A stretch of DNA of 64,000 nt, taken from Cristatella mucedo. Taxonomy: Eukaryota; Bryozoa; Phylactolaemata; Cristatellidae. The translations under genes and the position numbers were made by a program. The notes below the pieces were generated by a model, which saw only the letters and a program-made list of their open reading frames with translations, had not been told where the DNA came from and ran no database searches. Below, one piece after another: positions 1 to 12,240 of this stretch; position 1 is the first letter of the stretch, and the number at the start of each line of letters is the position of its first letter. The stretch is from assembly GCA_009760855.2 (NCBI GenBank), contig WPIO01000022.1:1253501-1317500 (forward strand), given 5' to 3'.

Positions 1-71
1 GAGAGATTAAGTTCTCTGAGGGCGCTTTATCAAGTGAATTACTATTATTATTATTATTATTATTATTATTA
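1..71 (+). mobile_element. LINE-A 3' end (hairpin and ATT tail), cut by window edge
   Basis: The window opens inside the conserved LINE-A terminal hairpin (AGAGATTAAGTTCTCT, then GGGCGCTTTATCAAGTG) and runs into an (ATT)n tail. The body of the element lies outside the window. Confidence 0.85.
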
Positions 72-739
72 CTTAAGACACCGGAAGTTAGGTTTGCGAA
101 ACCTCAAAGGTCATTTCCATACCACAGATCAATTCATGTTCATCGATACTGCAAGCCCAGCGACAGGAGCGACACAGGAGAGGACGTAACCGTAACGGCT
201 GCGGCTGCGGCTGCCGGTCTGAGCAAGCGGCAGCGAACGGCCGGCTGCTTTCGCGAGCTTCCGTCGAAGGGAAGCTTCCGTCGAAGGGAAGCTTCCGTCG
301 AAGGGAAGCTTCCGTCGAAGGGAAGCTTCCGTCGAGCGCGAGTCCATGCACGCACTAGAAAGAGCTCCGGAAGAACTCTGCTGGCCGAACTTCGCGTCGA
401 ACTAAAGGCAAAGGACAGGAAGTCCAGACCATCCCACGGGAGACATAGGCTCTCTGCAGACTCCTCTGACTAGAAAGGAAACTAGCACGAGGAAGAGGCG
501 CGCGCGGCCGCGCGACGTGACCAGCGACTTGCAGCTCCCAAGACTTTGGCGGCACCGCCAAAGGCAACCGCAGCGGTGCAGGTAACCCGCCCCTCAGCCA
601 ACGCACTTCTCAGCACGTCCACCTCGAACCGCCCCCTTCCCTGCTGCCACTGGTCCGACAAATCGCTGTGGGCGCCCTCAACGAGCCTACTGGTACAGCA
701 GCGGCTGAGTGGTCTGGCTGCGTGGTAGAAGACTGCCCA
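72..739. other. Unassigned GC-rich sequence with a minisatellite
   Basis: Open frames occur in several frames on both strands but none resembles a known family, and they largely reflect GC-rich or repeated sequence. The only clear structure is the 17-bp tandem repeat listed separately. Confidence 0.5.
256..334. repeat. Minisatellite, 17-bp unit, about 4.6 copies
   Basis: The unit GGAAGCTTCCGTCGAAG repeats head to tail almost without change. It contains the palindrome GGAAGCTTCC and reads open in several frames, which explains the repetitive peptide predictions here. Confidence 0.9.
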
Positions 740-840
740 TGATAATACTTGTAATATAAATCATAATAGTATTGCGATTTTATAGTGCCCTAATAGAGCA
801 AAATCTCTTTGCAGGAACTTAACATATTTGTTAACGGTAG
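740..840 (-). mobile_element. Degenerate SINE-C / LINE-A tail relic
   Basis: TTTATAGTGCCCTAATAGAG and CTCTTTGCAGGAACTTAAC resemble the reversed SINE-C tail (TATAGCACCCTAAAAGAACT) seen at 42,715. The match is short and decayed. Confidence 0.4.
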
Positions 841-1027
841 CAGTTACATCAGCCAGAATATGACTGATCCTCATTATACACGGTTCTTTAATTATTATGG
901 CTGGGAACCGACTTCGCGACAATCTGCGGCCAAGGCAACTTAAAAGCCGAAGCGTCATTTGGAATAGACAAAGAGTTGCTCTCCATTAACTGATGAGTTA
1001 AATTTATCTACAAGGTCTGACCATTCA

Positions 1028-1706
1028 AAATTTAACTAGCTCCTTAGTTCGGTCTCGGCTTGATTATTGTAATTCCCTTTTGGCTAGGCTACCGAAATAG
1101 CAACTAAGCCACTGCAGCTGGCTATGAATATGGCTGAAAGGCTAGTCTTCAAGTCCTAGAGGTTTGACCACACATCTCCTTTGCTAAAAGAGCTACGATG
1201 GTTGCCTTTTGATCCATGGATACAGGGCAAAGTTCTTACGCTGACCCATAAGGCCCGTCACGGCTTGGCTCCTTCGTACCTAGCTGAACTGCTGCACCAG
1301 TTTCAGCCTCCTTGTGCCGTCAGGTGGACAATAAATTAGCCGTTCCATTCCTCCGCTTAAAGATCGTTGGCGACAGAAGCTTTAGCTCTGCAGGTCCTAG
1401 ACTGTGGAACTCGCTTCCACATTTCTTAAACAGCGACAACTACTCTCCTGCTGCCGACTATGGCTCATCCTTTTCAGCGGTCCTGAGATGCTACTTCCAT
1501 GCTACTCACTACCTCAACTGTTCTCCTGACTCTGTTATGCTTCCAACTTTCTCTTTGTTGCGTGAGACGAAGTCCGTTGGCTACCGATTGCGTACCGAAA
1601 GTCGCCTAGGCTGTGTGTGGGCTAGACAAAACTCTCCTGCGTAACGCCCACATAGTCTTTGTGGCTTTTGTGGAGTTACAGACGGAGATACATTGAATTA
1701 CATTAC
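1028..1706 (+). mobile_element. LINE-D copy 1, 3' end of reverse transcriptase ORF
   Basis: This fragment is truncated at its 5' end. The frame at 1312-1644 reads RSFSSAGPRLWNSLPHFLNS and SLLRETKSVGYRLR, the typical C terminus of L2/CR1-clade reverse transcriptases. It ends with CACATAGTCTTTGTGG and TGTGGAGTTACAGAC, shared with the copy at 41,200. No simple tail is visible. It is decayed and not active. Confidence 0.85.
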
Positions 1707-2902
1707 AACGAGAGTTTTCGCACTCCACAGCTGGCTCTCTAAGCCGGTAAGCCTCCGCCGCCACTATCGAATACAGTCTTCTTTACATTAAAATGTCGAC
1801 CTGTTATTGTAGGTTATGGACGCTCTTCGTTGGTGCAGTGTTGTTTCGCTACTTCCCGCATAGCTGCTCGCATCGATGCGACACCTACAAGTGTCCAGCA
1901 GCGGTACTAGGCTCAGAGCGCAGCCTGTACTTGTCGCGTGTCGCGTGGGACTAGTCCCGCCAGGAGCGCTGCGTTCGCGGCCTAGTTCTGCCCGGACGTA
2001 TAAGCCGCTCCGCCCTATTTTTACAAATACGCTGGACTCGAAGCAAGGGTCTGGCGGTCCTTCAGTGGTCACGTGTCTAGCAGCCGCAGGTCCACCTCCG
2101 ACGGAAGTAGTCTCAGTCGACGACAGCGCATAGCGTGGCCCGAGCGCGTGCCTCCTGGAGCACCGTCATTCAACCGTCTGCTGAATGACAGCCGCCGCCG
2201 GACGGGTGGGGGGGACGTCGCGTCCCCCATGAGCTGCTGGCTCTGTAGGATGTATTCGGAACAGCGAAGGAATGACAGGCAAGCTTTCGCTAAGAGTAAT
2301 CTTTTACGCAGACCATTTAGGAACAACTTATTGTCTGCGAATCGTCATTCAATGAGATTCGGTGAACCTTTGGGATATGGTGCACACTAAGGACCTGTTT
2401 AAGCATTCTCCTTTTCACATCGTGTACTCTCCCGCTTGCCGACACATTCGCCAAAAAAATTCAGGCTTTAGCTTTATGCAGACTAAACAGCTGTACGCGC
2501 ACAGTTGCGTGTGCACGTTTTTTTTTAATTAAAGAGGCGGTCAGCTGAGCCACGTGACCTGTGCTTAAAACGGCTGACGTCGGAAGGCAGATAATTTTCA
2601 AGTGGCTTTGGCCTGCACTCGTGCTAACCAATGCATACCACGAAGCTGTCCCCAATGTGACTCGTATACGTTCTCGAGTTGCTCTAAATATGCATGGCGC
2701 AATAGGAATCTAGTAATAGACTCCTTTGTCCGGTTAGGTTTACGCTCGTACTTCGATAAGACGCACTACAGTACTTTGATCCTTTCACCACATGCCTTTC
2801 CTTGTCTCAAATTAGCTCTGCTCTCTCACACAGCACATCTATTGGATACCTACTGAATATATATAAATTGCACTCAGATGGTAATAAACTTTCTCATCTC
2901 GT
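1707..2902. other. Unassigned intergenic sequence
   Basis: Overlapping open frames on both strands at 1788-2390 mirror each other and match nothing I recognise. AT-rich sequence follows to the LINE-A copy. I see no supported gene here. Confidence 0.5.
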
Positions 2903-3640
2903 ATAATAGCAACAATAATAGCACTCTTGATAAAGCGCACTCAGAGAACTCAATCTCTTTCTAAGCGCTTTACATTTACTGCAAAGGAAACACAATCGAA
3001 TGATTAGGGGTAGCATGATCAATAAACAACAAGAATAACTCGGTTAGGAGTGACATGCACAAGGTCAGTATTCAAATGTGGTTAGCGGCAGCATCCAACA
3101 GTGCCAGTACGCATAAGCACCTATAGGTTCAATCACACTGAACCACTAAATGTTATGCTAAGCAAGTGCGTTTTTAGTTTCTTTTTAAATGTGGTCAAGT
3201 CAGGGTACGTCATGACGCAAGTCGGGAGTGAGTTCCAGGCTTTGGGAGCATACGAACTAAATGCATGGCCTCGAAAGGATTTGAGACTTGTACAAGGTAA
3301 AACTAAATAGTTAGATTCCGAAAAGCGGGTGATGCGGTGGTTAACCTGGTGGGGCAATATATCTGATAGGTAGGCTGGAGCCAAAGAATGAAGGAACCTA
3401 AAAGTGAGCGACATAAACTTGAAGTCGATACGTTGCTTGATTATTAGCCAGTTCAGGTCGGCGAGAAGCAGTGTGGTGCGGCAACGGCAACAGCAACGCT
3501 CACGACAGACAAGCCTAGCTTCCCTAGCTTCAGAGTTTTGCACCAGCTGTAAGCGCCTGATTGCACAGGTCAGTAGACCGGCAAGCAGTGAGTTACAGAC
3601 GTCAAGTATGACAATTAAGCCAACATACTAGTTATGAACT
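2903..3640 (-). mobile_element. LINE-A copy A2
   Basis: Read on the minus strand, this holds the RT C terminus ([55 protein letters not shown]), the 3' UTR and the terminal hairpin with an ATT-rich tail at 2903-2985. It abuts copy A3 in opposite orientation near 3,640. Substitutions mark it as old. Confidence 0.88.
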
Positions 3641-4615
3641 AACTTAGTGTGGCTCAGAAATTGAAAAGCCTTATCCTGCAAATTGGCTCGACGAGCTATC
3701 TCCCGTAACCCCTACACGGAATCGGAAAGTCCTCTTCGTAAATGACTTATCAGTAGACGACCGAATCAGCTTTGCACATACGTCTCCTTACTTTATCCTT
3801 TTTTCATATAATTGTTTCACTGTTCATAGAATTGCAATAATGTTTGCGTGCTCAGATAAGGACACCATAGACGAGCAGGTCAATGCATTCGCGGTACTCC
3901 TACTTTCGCTTCTGTAACTTAGTGCTTTTACGGCTACCTGCACTAAGGAGCTTGAAGTCAGTGCAGCCAGGCTTGTCTGGCATAAGCGTTGCGTCTTCCC
4001 CCTTACACAGCTTCTCATCAATTTGCAATGGCTTCCCATCAAGCAGCTTTATAGACTTCGAGATTCTGTCACTCAACCTATAGTGTCTTTGCATTCTGTT
4101 ATTCCGGCCTACTTATCGGAATTACTTCCAAATTAGTCCTCCCGTCGAAGCACCAGCTCTTCTGACCAGGGTCATTTACTTTTAGTTCTTGTGCTCCCAA
4201 AGCCTGGGACTCACTTCTGACTGACGCAACGCCATCGCTTACTTGACGACAATAAAAAAAGCTGAGAAACTGTATGTTACTCATAGGCTTTTCTCAGTCC
4301 GAATTAATTGTCGATTGTGTCCTTGATATGTGCAAGTTTTGAGCCGTGATGGCACACAAGGTAAGGCGGTTGCTTTCCTGACCTCGGTCCCGAGGTCATG
4401 GGTTCGATTCCTGTGGTGGGCGATCCTTTATCGCCACTGCAAGCGGTGGTTATAGCCGTCAAGGCTCTTCTGTAGCTATACAAAAAGAGGCTGTTTAAGC
4501 AGCTAGGAATTTTTTTATAACCAACTTGATAAGCTACCTTCTCAGCACATGCAAAGTGCCCAGAAAGGGATGTGGTTCCCTTGGGGCGCTGTACACATTT
4601 ATTATTATTATATTG
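3640..4615 (+). mobile_element. LINE-A copy A3, split by a SINE-B insertion
   Basis: A diverged RT C terminus at about 3840-4270 carries the LINE-A landmarks (CTTGTCTGGCATAAGCGTTG, CCCAAAGCCTGGGACTCACT). The 3' UTR begins at about 4315, is interrupted by SINE-B1, and resumes at about 4530 with a hairpin (AAAGTGCCCAGAAAGGGA, TTCCCTTGGGGCGCT) and an ATT tail. The hairpin carries paired changes relative to other copies. Confidence 0.8.
4341..4518 (+). mobile_element. SINE-B1, tRNA-derived SINE
   Basis: The head GAGCCGTGATGGCACAC has an A-box-like TGGCACACAAGG, and GGTTCGATTCC is a perfect B box. Hairpins follow (GACCTCGG/CCGAGGTC, GGCGAT/ATCGCC, CCACTGC/GCGGTGG), then the conserved 3' end AGAGGCTGTTTAAGCAGCTA. 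It sits inside LINE-A copy A3. Confidence 0.9.
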
Positions 4616-4618
4616 CAT

Positions 4619-6378
4619 CATTCTTCACTGATAATAAAGCTGGTTGCTACACTGCGCTGTCATAGATTTTTTATTTTGTGTGTCAGAAGTGCCGACAAGA
4701 ATCTCGCCTTGAGAAGAGAACAATCTATCGAGACTACTTATTCCAATGGTGTTCGACACAAGAATACAAAGCCTTATCTTTAAATTGCCACAAAGTTGCT
4801 CAAGCTATTTCCCACTGTACTGCATGAATACATTTTTATGTTCACAATTACAAATTATGACGTGAAGTGCAACCATGACGCGGCCGGAGACCAGAGAGCG
4901 TTTTCGCGACACGACTGACGTGCGTCCAGGCAAGTAGAGGCATGTATGACCTCCACTTTGTAATCTTTGTCTTTTTTTCCTATCGGGGTGGTAGCATTGT
5001 AAATCCTTACTAATTACAGCGAGAAAGTCCGTCCGTCACGAGGCAAGATGGCGATCGGTACTTCCGGTAGTGACTTTAATGGACGCCTTTGACTTAGTGA
5101 AGCAAGTCCACAGGCTGAGGTAGCTTATCGTAAAGACTGTGTATATAAGCACATCAAGACGAAGGCTTTTATAGCCCGACACTGCTCCTAGCGGAATATC
5201 GTAGCAAATTATCTTAAGCAAAAATTAGCCTCTTCGCAACAAAACCCACAGGGCTCTTTTCCATATTTCACCAATCGGTTTTTGCCATCCGTTGCAGTTC
5301 ACAAACTATTTTGTTTCGCATCCAAGATCGTGCTTACAGCTCAGAAGAGCTGCCGTTAATTTAATTAACATATGATCATTCTAAAAATGTCAACCAATAC
5401 AACGACAGAATATTTTCGGACGGCTTTTAAGTCCAATGTTCAGAGCAGTGAAAACAGTAGTAGAATCGATAGTTAAGTGGTTGCAACGTTTTGAGAAATA
5501 ATGGGATTTGAATTCGTGTCTCACTGGATGATAAGCCTCCTACTCTGGATTGTAATCAATAGGCCCGTCCGTCTGCCTAGTAATTTACCACGCTGACGGA
5601 CCAGCTTCGGCGTCTCTTCTTCGGGTGTCGCGATGGCGCTGGTTGGCCTGCGATACTGCGGGGCACTCGCTCACTCACATCGGGTAATACCGCTGCAGCT
5701 TGGTCCGGCAGCGGCGACATCGCCCAATGGCCAAAAACCGCTAATGTGAAGCGCTGTCTAGCTGTCGAAGCCACTTAGCTCAGCCGAATCCCCGTCACGA
5801 GAGTGTGCGATCGGGGAGATTTTTTATAATTGACAGAATAAAATCTTCGCTGGCTTTTGTTTTGAGCCGCGGGGATTGCAAAGCCCCCAATCAGATTGCT
5901 TACTAAAGAATTGGACAATAAAACATATATATTGTTTTCGAATGATATGCATACGTTTCATATACAACGACCATCTTTACCGTCTGAAGCACATCATGAG
6001 GTCCGCCTTGAGAGAAGACACAACGTCGCAGCTGATTCTCCATCAATTAACAAAAAAGGGATAGACGTTGAAGACTTTCCTTACCTCATGTCAACAACGC
6101 CTGCATTTCAACTTGGGTACAAAATTAAGATCCGCAGTGGCGCTACTTCTAGACGGCTCCACGTTCTGTTATTTGAACTCTAAAATAATGTTTTTTCGCC
6201 GCTTCGAACGTCCACTACCAACACGATTAGGCTGTGGTGTGCTGACAGTGAGACTTTGAGACTAGGAATAGAAGGCCTTGTAGGCATTCACAATCCTGCA
6301 CACGCCCTCAAAAGCTTAGCGGGTAGTTGGCATTTTTATAGCATACTTTATTTGCACGCCCAATATTGTTTCGCTTAT
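4619..6378. other. Unassigned intergenic sequence
   Basis: AT-rich non-coding sequence with short open frames only. The open frame at 5577-5774 on the minus strand matches nothing I know. I see no supported gene or repeat. Confidence 0.5.
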
Positions 6379-6458
6379 TAAAGCGCCTAGAAAAAGATTA
6401 AGTTCTCTGAGGGCGCTTTATCAAGTGTATTATTATTATTATTATTATTGTTATTAAT
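6379..6458 (+). mobile_element. LINE-A 3' tail A4
   Basis: This is only the terminal hairpin (AAAGCGCCTAGAAAAAGATT to GGGCGCTTTATCAAGTG) and an (ATT)n tail, an extreme 5' truncation. Confidence 0.88.
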
Positions 6459-7799
6459 GTTCGCCGATGCATGCGATGTTTGTTTTCATGAGAACCGCTG
6501 GCGTGCTCAGTGAGTTGCGTTACTGTGGGCATGAATAGACTTGCCTAGGAGTTGGCGGGGCCACTGGCGAGGGTTTATTGATGTACTCTAAGGTCGGCTG
6601 CTGGATTTATGCCGCCCTGAAATAACTGATTCGTGAAGTTTACGTGGAAGATGAGTTTTAGCTGGAGGGGGAAGAGAGACATATCCTGACCAGAGGCAGC
6701 TTTTAGTCCAGCTCGGCTGGGACCGGGCCACCGGGCGAGAACGCTGCACAATGCTTTCAAGTTTGGTACGCCTGACTCTGTGAAATGTGACCGTGCTTCA
6801 ATTTGCGCAAATACCGGCGGCATTATATCACGGAAAGAGAATTCAATTTGTAGCACTAAATTGATAGCTTTCCTAATGGAATGCATTGCAACTTTTCAGG
6901 CTTGCACAATTTTCAGGCAGCTAAATTTACAAATTGGAAGGTCGTGGAGCCTCAACTTGGCACTTGCGACTACGATCTAGTATCAGCGAATCCTTGCCGT
7001 TTTTGCTGCAGCCGCCACGATACTGTCTTATTGCTATCGGCTTTGTCTATAGCCGAACGGGAACTCCACAGAGTTGAGGTCCAGCCGTGCTCAGTCCCTA
7101 GCAGCTACATATGGACACGGTTGTTGTTCTTTCGTCATCGGCAGGTTTCTTTCATTCGAGTGAGATCAATAGTCGCCTCGGGTGCAAACTTATGACAAGG
7201 TCAACCTAATAATTGTCGGAAAACCTAGCGTCACTCGTAAATTAGTAAGTCTAACCTCAGAATGGGCTAAGCCAGCGTTTCTCCTTCCTTCTACAGCAGC
7301 CTCAGCCTCGGGAACCTGGGTACCTCAAAAATGACATTTCCGGGTGATCGCATCAGCTCAGATCGATCTGCCCATCTTCAGTTTTGTAACATCGGAAAAA
7401 TTGGGACGCACCGCAGCAATGTAACCCCCATTCATTTGTGTCATCGCGTGTGACTTCTAGAACTCTTTTTGCAGCTCATCCAGCCGGTTCCGTAAGACTC
7501 TCACAAAGGGTGCATGAAGTGGTAGCTAGGCTTGTCTGTGGGGTATATCAAAACTGTCCCACACACAGCTTGCGCACACACAACACACACACAAACACAC
7601 ACACATATACAGGCTTGCAGGCACAACTTCTCCCGACCGGCTCTCCATCTAGCAACGAATCAACTTAAAGACTCCATCACTCACTCATAGGTCCTGCCCT
7701 TCTTATTTTAAGTTCCCGATCTGAACTGTTGACTCGATAGGAACTGCCCTCATACCTGTTCCAAAGTGACCCTTACCCTGGATGACTACATTAGCGCCA
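6459..7799. other. Unassigned intergenic sequence with a short (CA)n tract
   Basis: Several 60-100-codon open frames lie on both strands with no recognisable domain. A CA-rich tract sits at about 7575-7612. No gene is supported. Confidence 0.5.
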
Positions 7800-8562
7800 C
7801 AGTAAAGTCTGCCTACTTTCAGCTAGATAAGCATTGCTAAAATTCGGGCTTGCTTAGACAGTGATGCTACATCCAAAGTGGTATATGCATTCGTAACATC
7901 ACCGTCTCGACTTCTGTAGCTCAGTGCTTGCTGGTCTACTAGCCTAGGAAATCAGGCACTTACAGTTCGTGCAACTCTCTGCACCTAGGTTTGTCTGTCG
8001 TGAGTGTCGCAATTACCACATCACACCTCGTCGACCTGCAGTGGTTCCCTTTCAAGCAGCATATCGACTATAAGGTTCTATCACTCGCACTAGGTCGCTT
8101 CATTCTTTGGCTATAGCCTACCTATAAGATCTACCCCACCACCAGGCTAGGAATGGTAACACCTGCTTTTCGGATTCAGATCGTACACCTCATACAAACC
8201 TCAAAACCTTTGGAGACGGCGTCTTTAGTTCGCATGCTCTCAAAGCCTTGAACCTTTTTCGGACTTGGGTTCCGACTTAATTATATTTAAAAAAAGAAGC
8301 TAACAACGCACTTGTTTGTGATAGCATTTGGTGGGTCCTGGCTATTTGTCCTATATGTGCTCTTGTGTGCTGACACTGTGCATACTGCCAATCACCACAA
8401 GTACACGTTGATACTGTGCATGTTACCCTAATCATGTTTTGCTTGTTGGCATTATGCATGCTACCACTAACCGTTTGATCATGCTTCCCTTACAGTACAT
8501 GCAAAATGCCGAGAAAGAGGTTAAATTATCTGTGGGTACTATGCAAATGTTTTAATATTACT
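7800..8562 (+). mobile_element. LINE-A copy A5
   Basis: This runs from the RT C terminus through the 3' UTR to a decayed hairpin (AAATGCCGAGAAAGAGGTTA). It starts at CTGCCTACTTTCAGCT, the same point as copy A6 just downstream. Its reading frame is broken by several changes. Confidence 0.85.
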
Positions 8563-8565
8563 AGT

Positions 8566-8967
8566 CTGCCTACTTTCAGCTACATAGCATCGCTAAAATT
8601 CTGGCTTGTTTAGATGAGGATACCACATCTAAGTTGGTTCATGCATTTGTGACATCCCGTCTTGACTTCTGTAACTCACTGCTTGCTAGCCTACAGGCAT
8701 GTGCAATCAGGCGCTTCTACCTGGTGCAAAACTCTGCAGCTAAGCTTGTCTGTCGTGAGCGTCGCAGCTGCCACATCACACCACTTCTTGCCGACCTGCA
8801 CTGGCTACCAGTCAAGCAACGGATTGACTTCAAGGTTTTGTCACTCACTTTTAGGTCACTTCATTCTTTGGCTCCAGCCTACCTATCAGATCTAATCCCC
8901 CACCAGGCGAACTATCGTACCCCCAGCTTTTCGGAATCCAACTGTTTACCAATACCTCGTGCAAAGA
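8566..8967 (+). mobile_element. LINE-A copy A6, 3' part missing
   Basis: A better-preserved RT C terminus ([40 protein letters not shown]) in an open frame from 8634. Homology stops at about 8967, where the frame runs into unrelated DNA, so the 3' UTR and tail are absent through deletion or rearrangement. Confidence 0.88.
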
Positions 8968-9260
8968 GGCGAAAAGAACCGGAAACACACAGCGAGCCGT
9001 CGCGTGCTTACTCTTGCAGATGGTCATTGGCTGTAAGCAAAATGCTTTCAGGCGTCGCTACCCTAGCTCAATAAGATGAGAGGTTTACCGGGCGCAAAAA
9101 AACATGCTACGCGCTCGCATGGTCGTAGATAGAATGGGCAAGCGAAGACTAGCCAATCGGCGTGACCGACCGTTAAATCCTACAGCGTCTTACCAACGAC
9201 CTTACTTGCCTGTAACCCGAGCAGAACGGACACTTCTAACATGTGAGTCCGTCTTACTGT

Positions 9261-9455
9261 TAATAATAATAGTAATAATAATAATAATGCACTTGATAAA
9301 GCGCCGTCAGAGAGCTTAATCTCTTTCTAGGCGCTTTACATTTGCTGCAAAGTGAAATGCAATTGAATGGTAAGTAAAATCATGCTTGAAAAACAAACAA
9401 AATGAATAAAATGGTTAGGGGTGACATGCACAGGGACAGCATGCAAATGTGGTTA
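9261..9455 (-). mobile_element. LINE-A 3' UTR and tail A7
   Basis: Minus-strand ATT tail, terminal hairpin and about 130 bp of 3' UTR (GTCACCCCTAACC, GCATGCTGTCCCTGTGCATG). It is cut at about 9455, where unrelated sequence begins. Confidence 0.9.
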
Positions 9456-10174
9456 CTGTTGGCCTTGACTGCGAAGGAAGATCCGTTGGCCCCACCCACC
9501 GACGAAGAGGCTGAGCTAAGATTGCAGAGGGGCTGCTTGTGGGAAACCTGGCTGCCGGCGACGCAGGTCTAGATTGAGCGCGATCGGTCCTGACTTTTTG
9601 TCACCGACGCCAAGTGCGCATCCGCGAGACGCAATAGAGCTTGATCTTCGACTTTGAGAAGGAGCTTCCTGCTTTTTCAACGCTTCGGCATCCGAATAGC
9701 CAGCAGAGCGGTCGAATTGCAGCGTTAGCTCCGGGATCGTCATCGGACCTAAATGGGTACCACGATAGAGCGGCAAAGATTGTCATGGTAACGAATGTGC
9801 TGCTCAATCGAGTCCTCGACTCGGATGGTTTTTAGTGCTATCTCTGACACATGGTGACGATAGATGAGCTGGCGTGGATCTCGCATTAGGCAAGCGCAGT
9901 CAGAACTGAGCAAGAGCTATTCTAATTCGGCTAAAATATCTCAAAAACTGGTTGCTGCCCTTCCATGCGTGCTACATATCTTTCTGCCGGCCAATGTTAA
10001 TCCAAATTGACAATGAGATTCTGTCCGAGGCTTTTAACGCATTTCTTTCCATAACCGTCCAGCTCCATCCCAATATTCTTATGCCTGCCAGTCTCTCGTG
10101 GCATACCCGTCTCTTTTTCCTATCGCAGAATCTCCCTGTCTTTCTTTCTTTCTCTTCTTTCTGTCCATGTGTCT
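9456..10174. other. Unassigned intergenic sequence
   Basis: Short overlapping open frames on both strands at 9516-9835 have no recognisable motif. No gene is supported before the (CT)n tract. Confidence 0.5.
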
Positions 10175-10600
<426 letters not shown>

Positions 10601-10799
10601 GAGACCGACTCAGTACACAGATGGGGTGCCTACTAAAATGCCTCTTCTCCTCCCTTTCAGGCCTAATGTCGCTCTGCAGCTGCGAAGGATTGCAGGCGGG
10701 AAAGCCTTGTTAGTGCACAAAACAGTCTCTCTGTCTCTCTGTCTCGCTTCTCCACACGACTTCTTTCTCTACAAACGACCACATCAGCTCCACAATCAA

Positions 10800-11584
10800 A
10801 TCTGCCTACTTTCAGATACATAACATTGCTAGAATTCGAGCTTGTTTAGATAAGGATATCACGTCTAGTTGGTCCATGCATTTGTGACATCCCGTCTTGA
10901 CTTCTGTAACTTATTGCTTGCTGGCCTACCGGCATGTGCAATCAGGCGATTACAGCTGGTACAAAACTCCGAAGCTAGGCTTGTCTGTCGTAAGCGTCGC
11001 AGCTGCCATGTCACACCACTTCTCACCGACCTGCACTGGCTACCAGTCAAGCAATGGATCGACTTCAAGGTTTTGTAACTCGCTTTTAGGTCACTTTATT
11101 CTTTAGCTCCAGCCTACCTATCAGATCTACTCCCCCACCAGGCGAACTATCGTACCCCCAGCTTTTCGGAATCCAACTGTTTACCAATACCTCGTACAAA
11201 CCTAAAATCTTTTGGAGACTGTACCTTTAGCTCGTATGCTCCCAAAGCCTGGGACTCACTCCGGAATTATGTCACGACGTCCCCTGACTTGACCACATTT
11301 AAAAAGAACTTAAAACGCACCTATTTATGACAGCATTTAGTGGGTCCCTGTGATTCGTCCTTGATGTGCTTATGCGTGCTGACACTGTGCATGTTGACAC
11401 TAACAAAACTTGCATGCTGACCCTGTGCATGTCACCCCTAACCATGTAATTCATGCTGTTTATGAAGCATCATACCATTCACCGTTCGATCGTGTTTCCT
11501 TTGCAGCAAATGTAAAGCGCCTAGAAAGAGATTAAGTTCTCAAAGGGGGCTTTATCAAGTGTACTTTTATATTTTTTATTATAA
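10800..11584 (+). mobile_element. LINE-A copy A8, RT C terminus to tail
   Basis: This contains the RT end, a full 3' UTR with its repeated GTGCATG elements, the hairpin (AAAGCGCCTAGAAAGAGATT) and a T-rich tail. The RT frame is broken in more than one place. Confidence 0.9.
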
Positions 11585-11742
11585 CACCTGTTCCTCTTGC
11601 TCTGGTCATTTATGTGCTAGCCATCCTTGAAATACTTCGGGGTATGCCACATCAGCTCCTATGCAGCTAAAGCCTGAAACTCTCTCTGCCATCTGATATA
11701 GCGACAGCTACTGCGGCTGCCATTGAATGATCAGCATTGCCA
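11585..11742. other. Unassigned sequence before the 294-bp duplicate
   Basis: Non-coding. A 22-bp element, GGCTGCCATTGAATGATCAG with CA, occurs at 11,715 and again at the start of the duplicate at 11,748. Confidence 0.5.
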
Positions 11743-12036
11743 ATGGCGGCTGCCATTGAATGATCAGCACGATAGCTGCATTGTCTGCCGAAAAGGAACA
11801 GTCGCCCAGACTTTGTACTCTGGCATCGATGGCAGAAAGAAAAATGGTTTCCCACAGTGCTCCAATCTCTCCTGGGGATGCTAATAGCACAATAAAGACG
11901 CTGTCAGGCCAAGTTACACCGGAAAAGAGGGCACGAGAGCAAGCACTGGGAACAATAATGGGATATAGTGCATCTCAGGATGCACCAACATATGGCTGCT
12001 ATGCACCAAAAGAGTCTCAGTTTCAATAGAGATGAT
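11743..12036. repeat. 294-bp near-identical duplicate, copy 1
   Basis: This matches 14,196-14,489 base for base except at about three positions, in the same orientation. Each copy holds an 89-codon plus-strand frame ([19 protein letters not shown] to [12 protein letters not shown]) and, on the minus strand, an acceptor-like CATCCCCAG followed by an open stretch. Neither reading matches a known protein. No clear terminal repeats or target duplication are visible. Confidence 0.9.
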
Positions 12037-12164
12037 TTGACATTTTAAGCAAAGCTGAGAACCAATCAGATCTTAACGGCATTTGTTTGTCCACTTGAAT
12101 AATCCTTTTCGTGCGTTACGCTAAAATTATGCATGCAGCAATCAAAGATAAATTGATAAGCTTC

Positions 12165-12240
12165 CAGCCATGTGAAGTGCCTAGACAAAGATGGATGTTC
12201 TCTTAGGTTGCTCTAAAAATGATTGGATATCAATATTATT
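12165..12240 (+). mobile_element. Degenerate LINE-A tail A9
   Basis: GAAGTGCCTAGACAAAGATG, TTCTCTTAGGTTGCTCT and a T/A-rich end resemble a decayed terminal hairpin and tail. Confidence 0.55.

Noticed and set aside
1788-2390. Mirror open frames on both strands that might be a gene
   Set aside because: No conserved motif, no convincing splice sites, and the frames are explained by high GC and arginine/serine-type codons.
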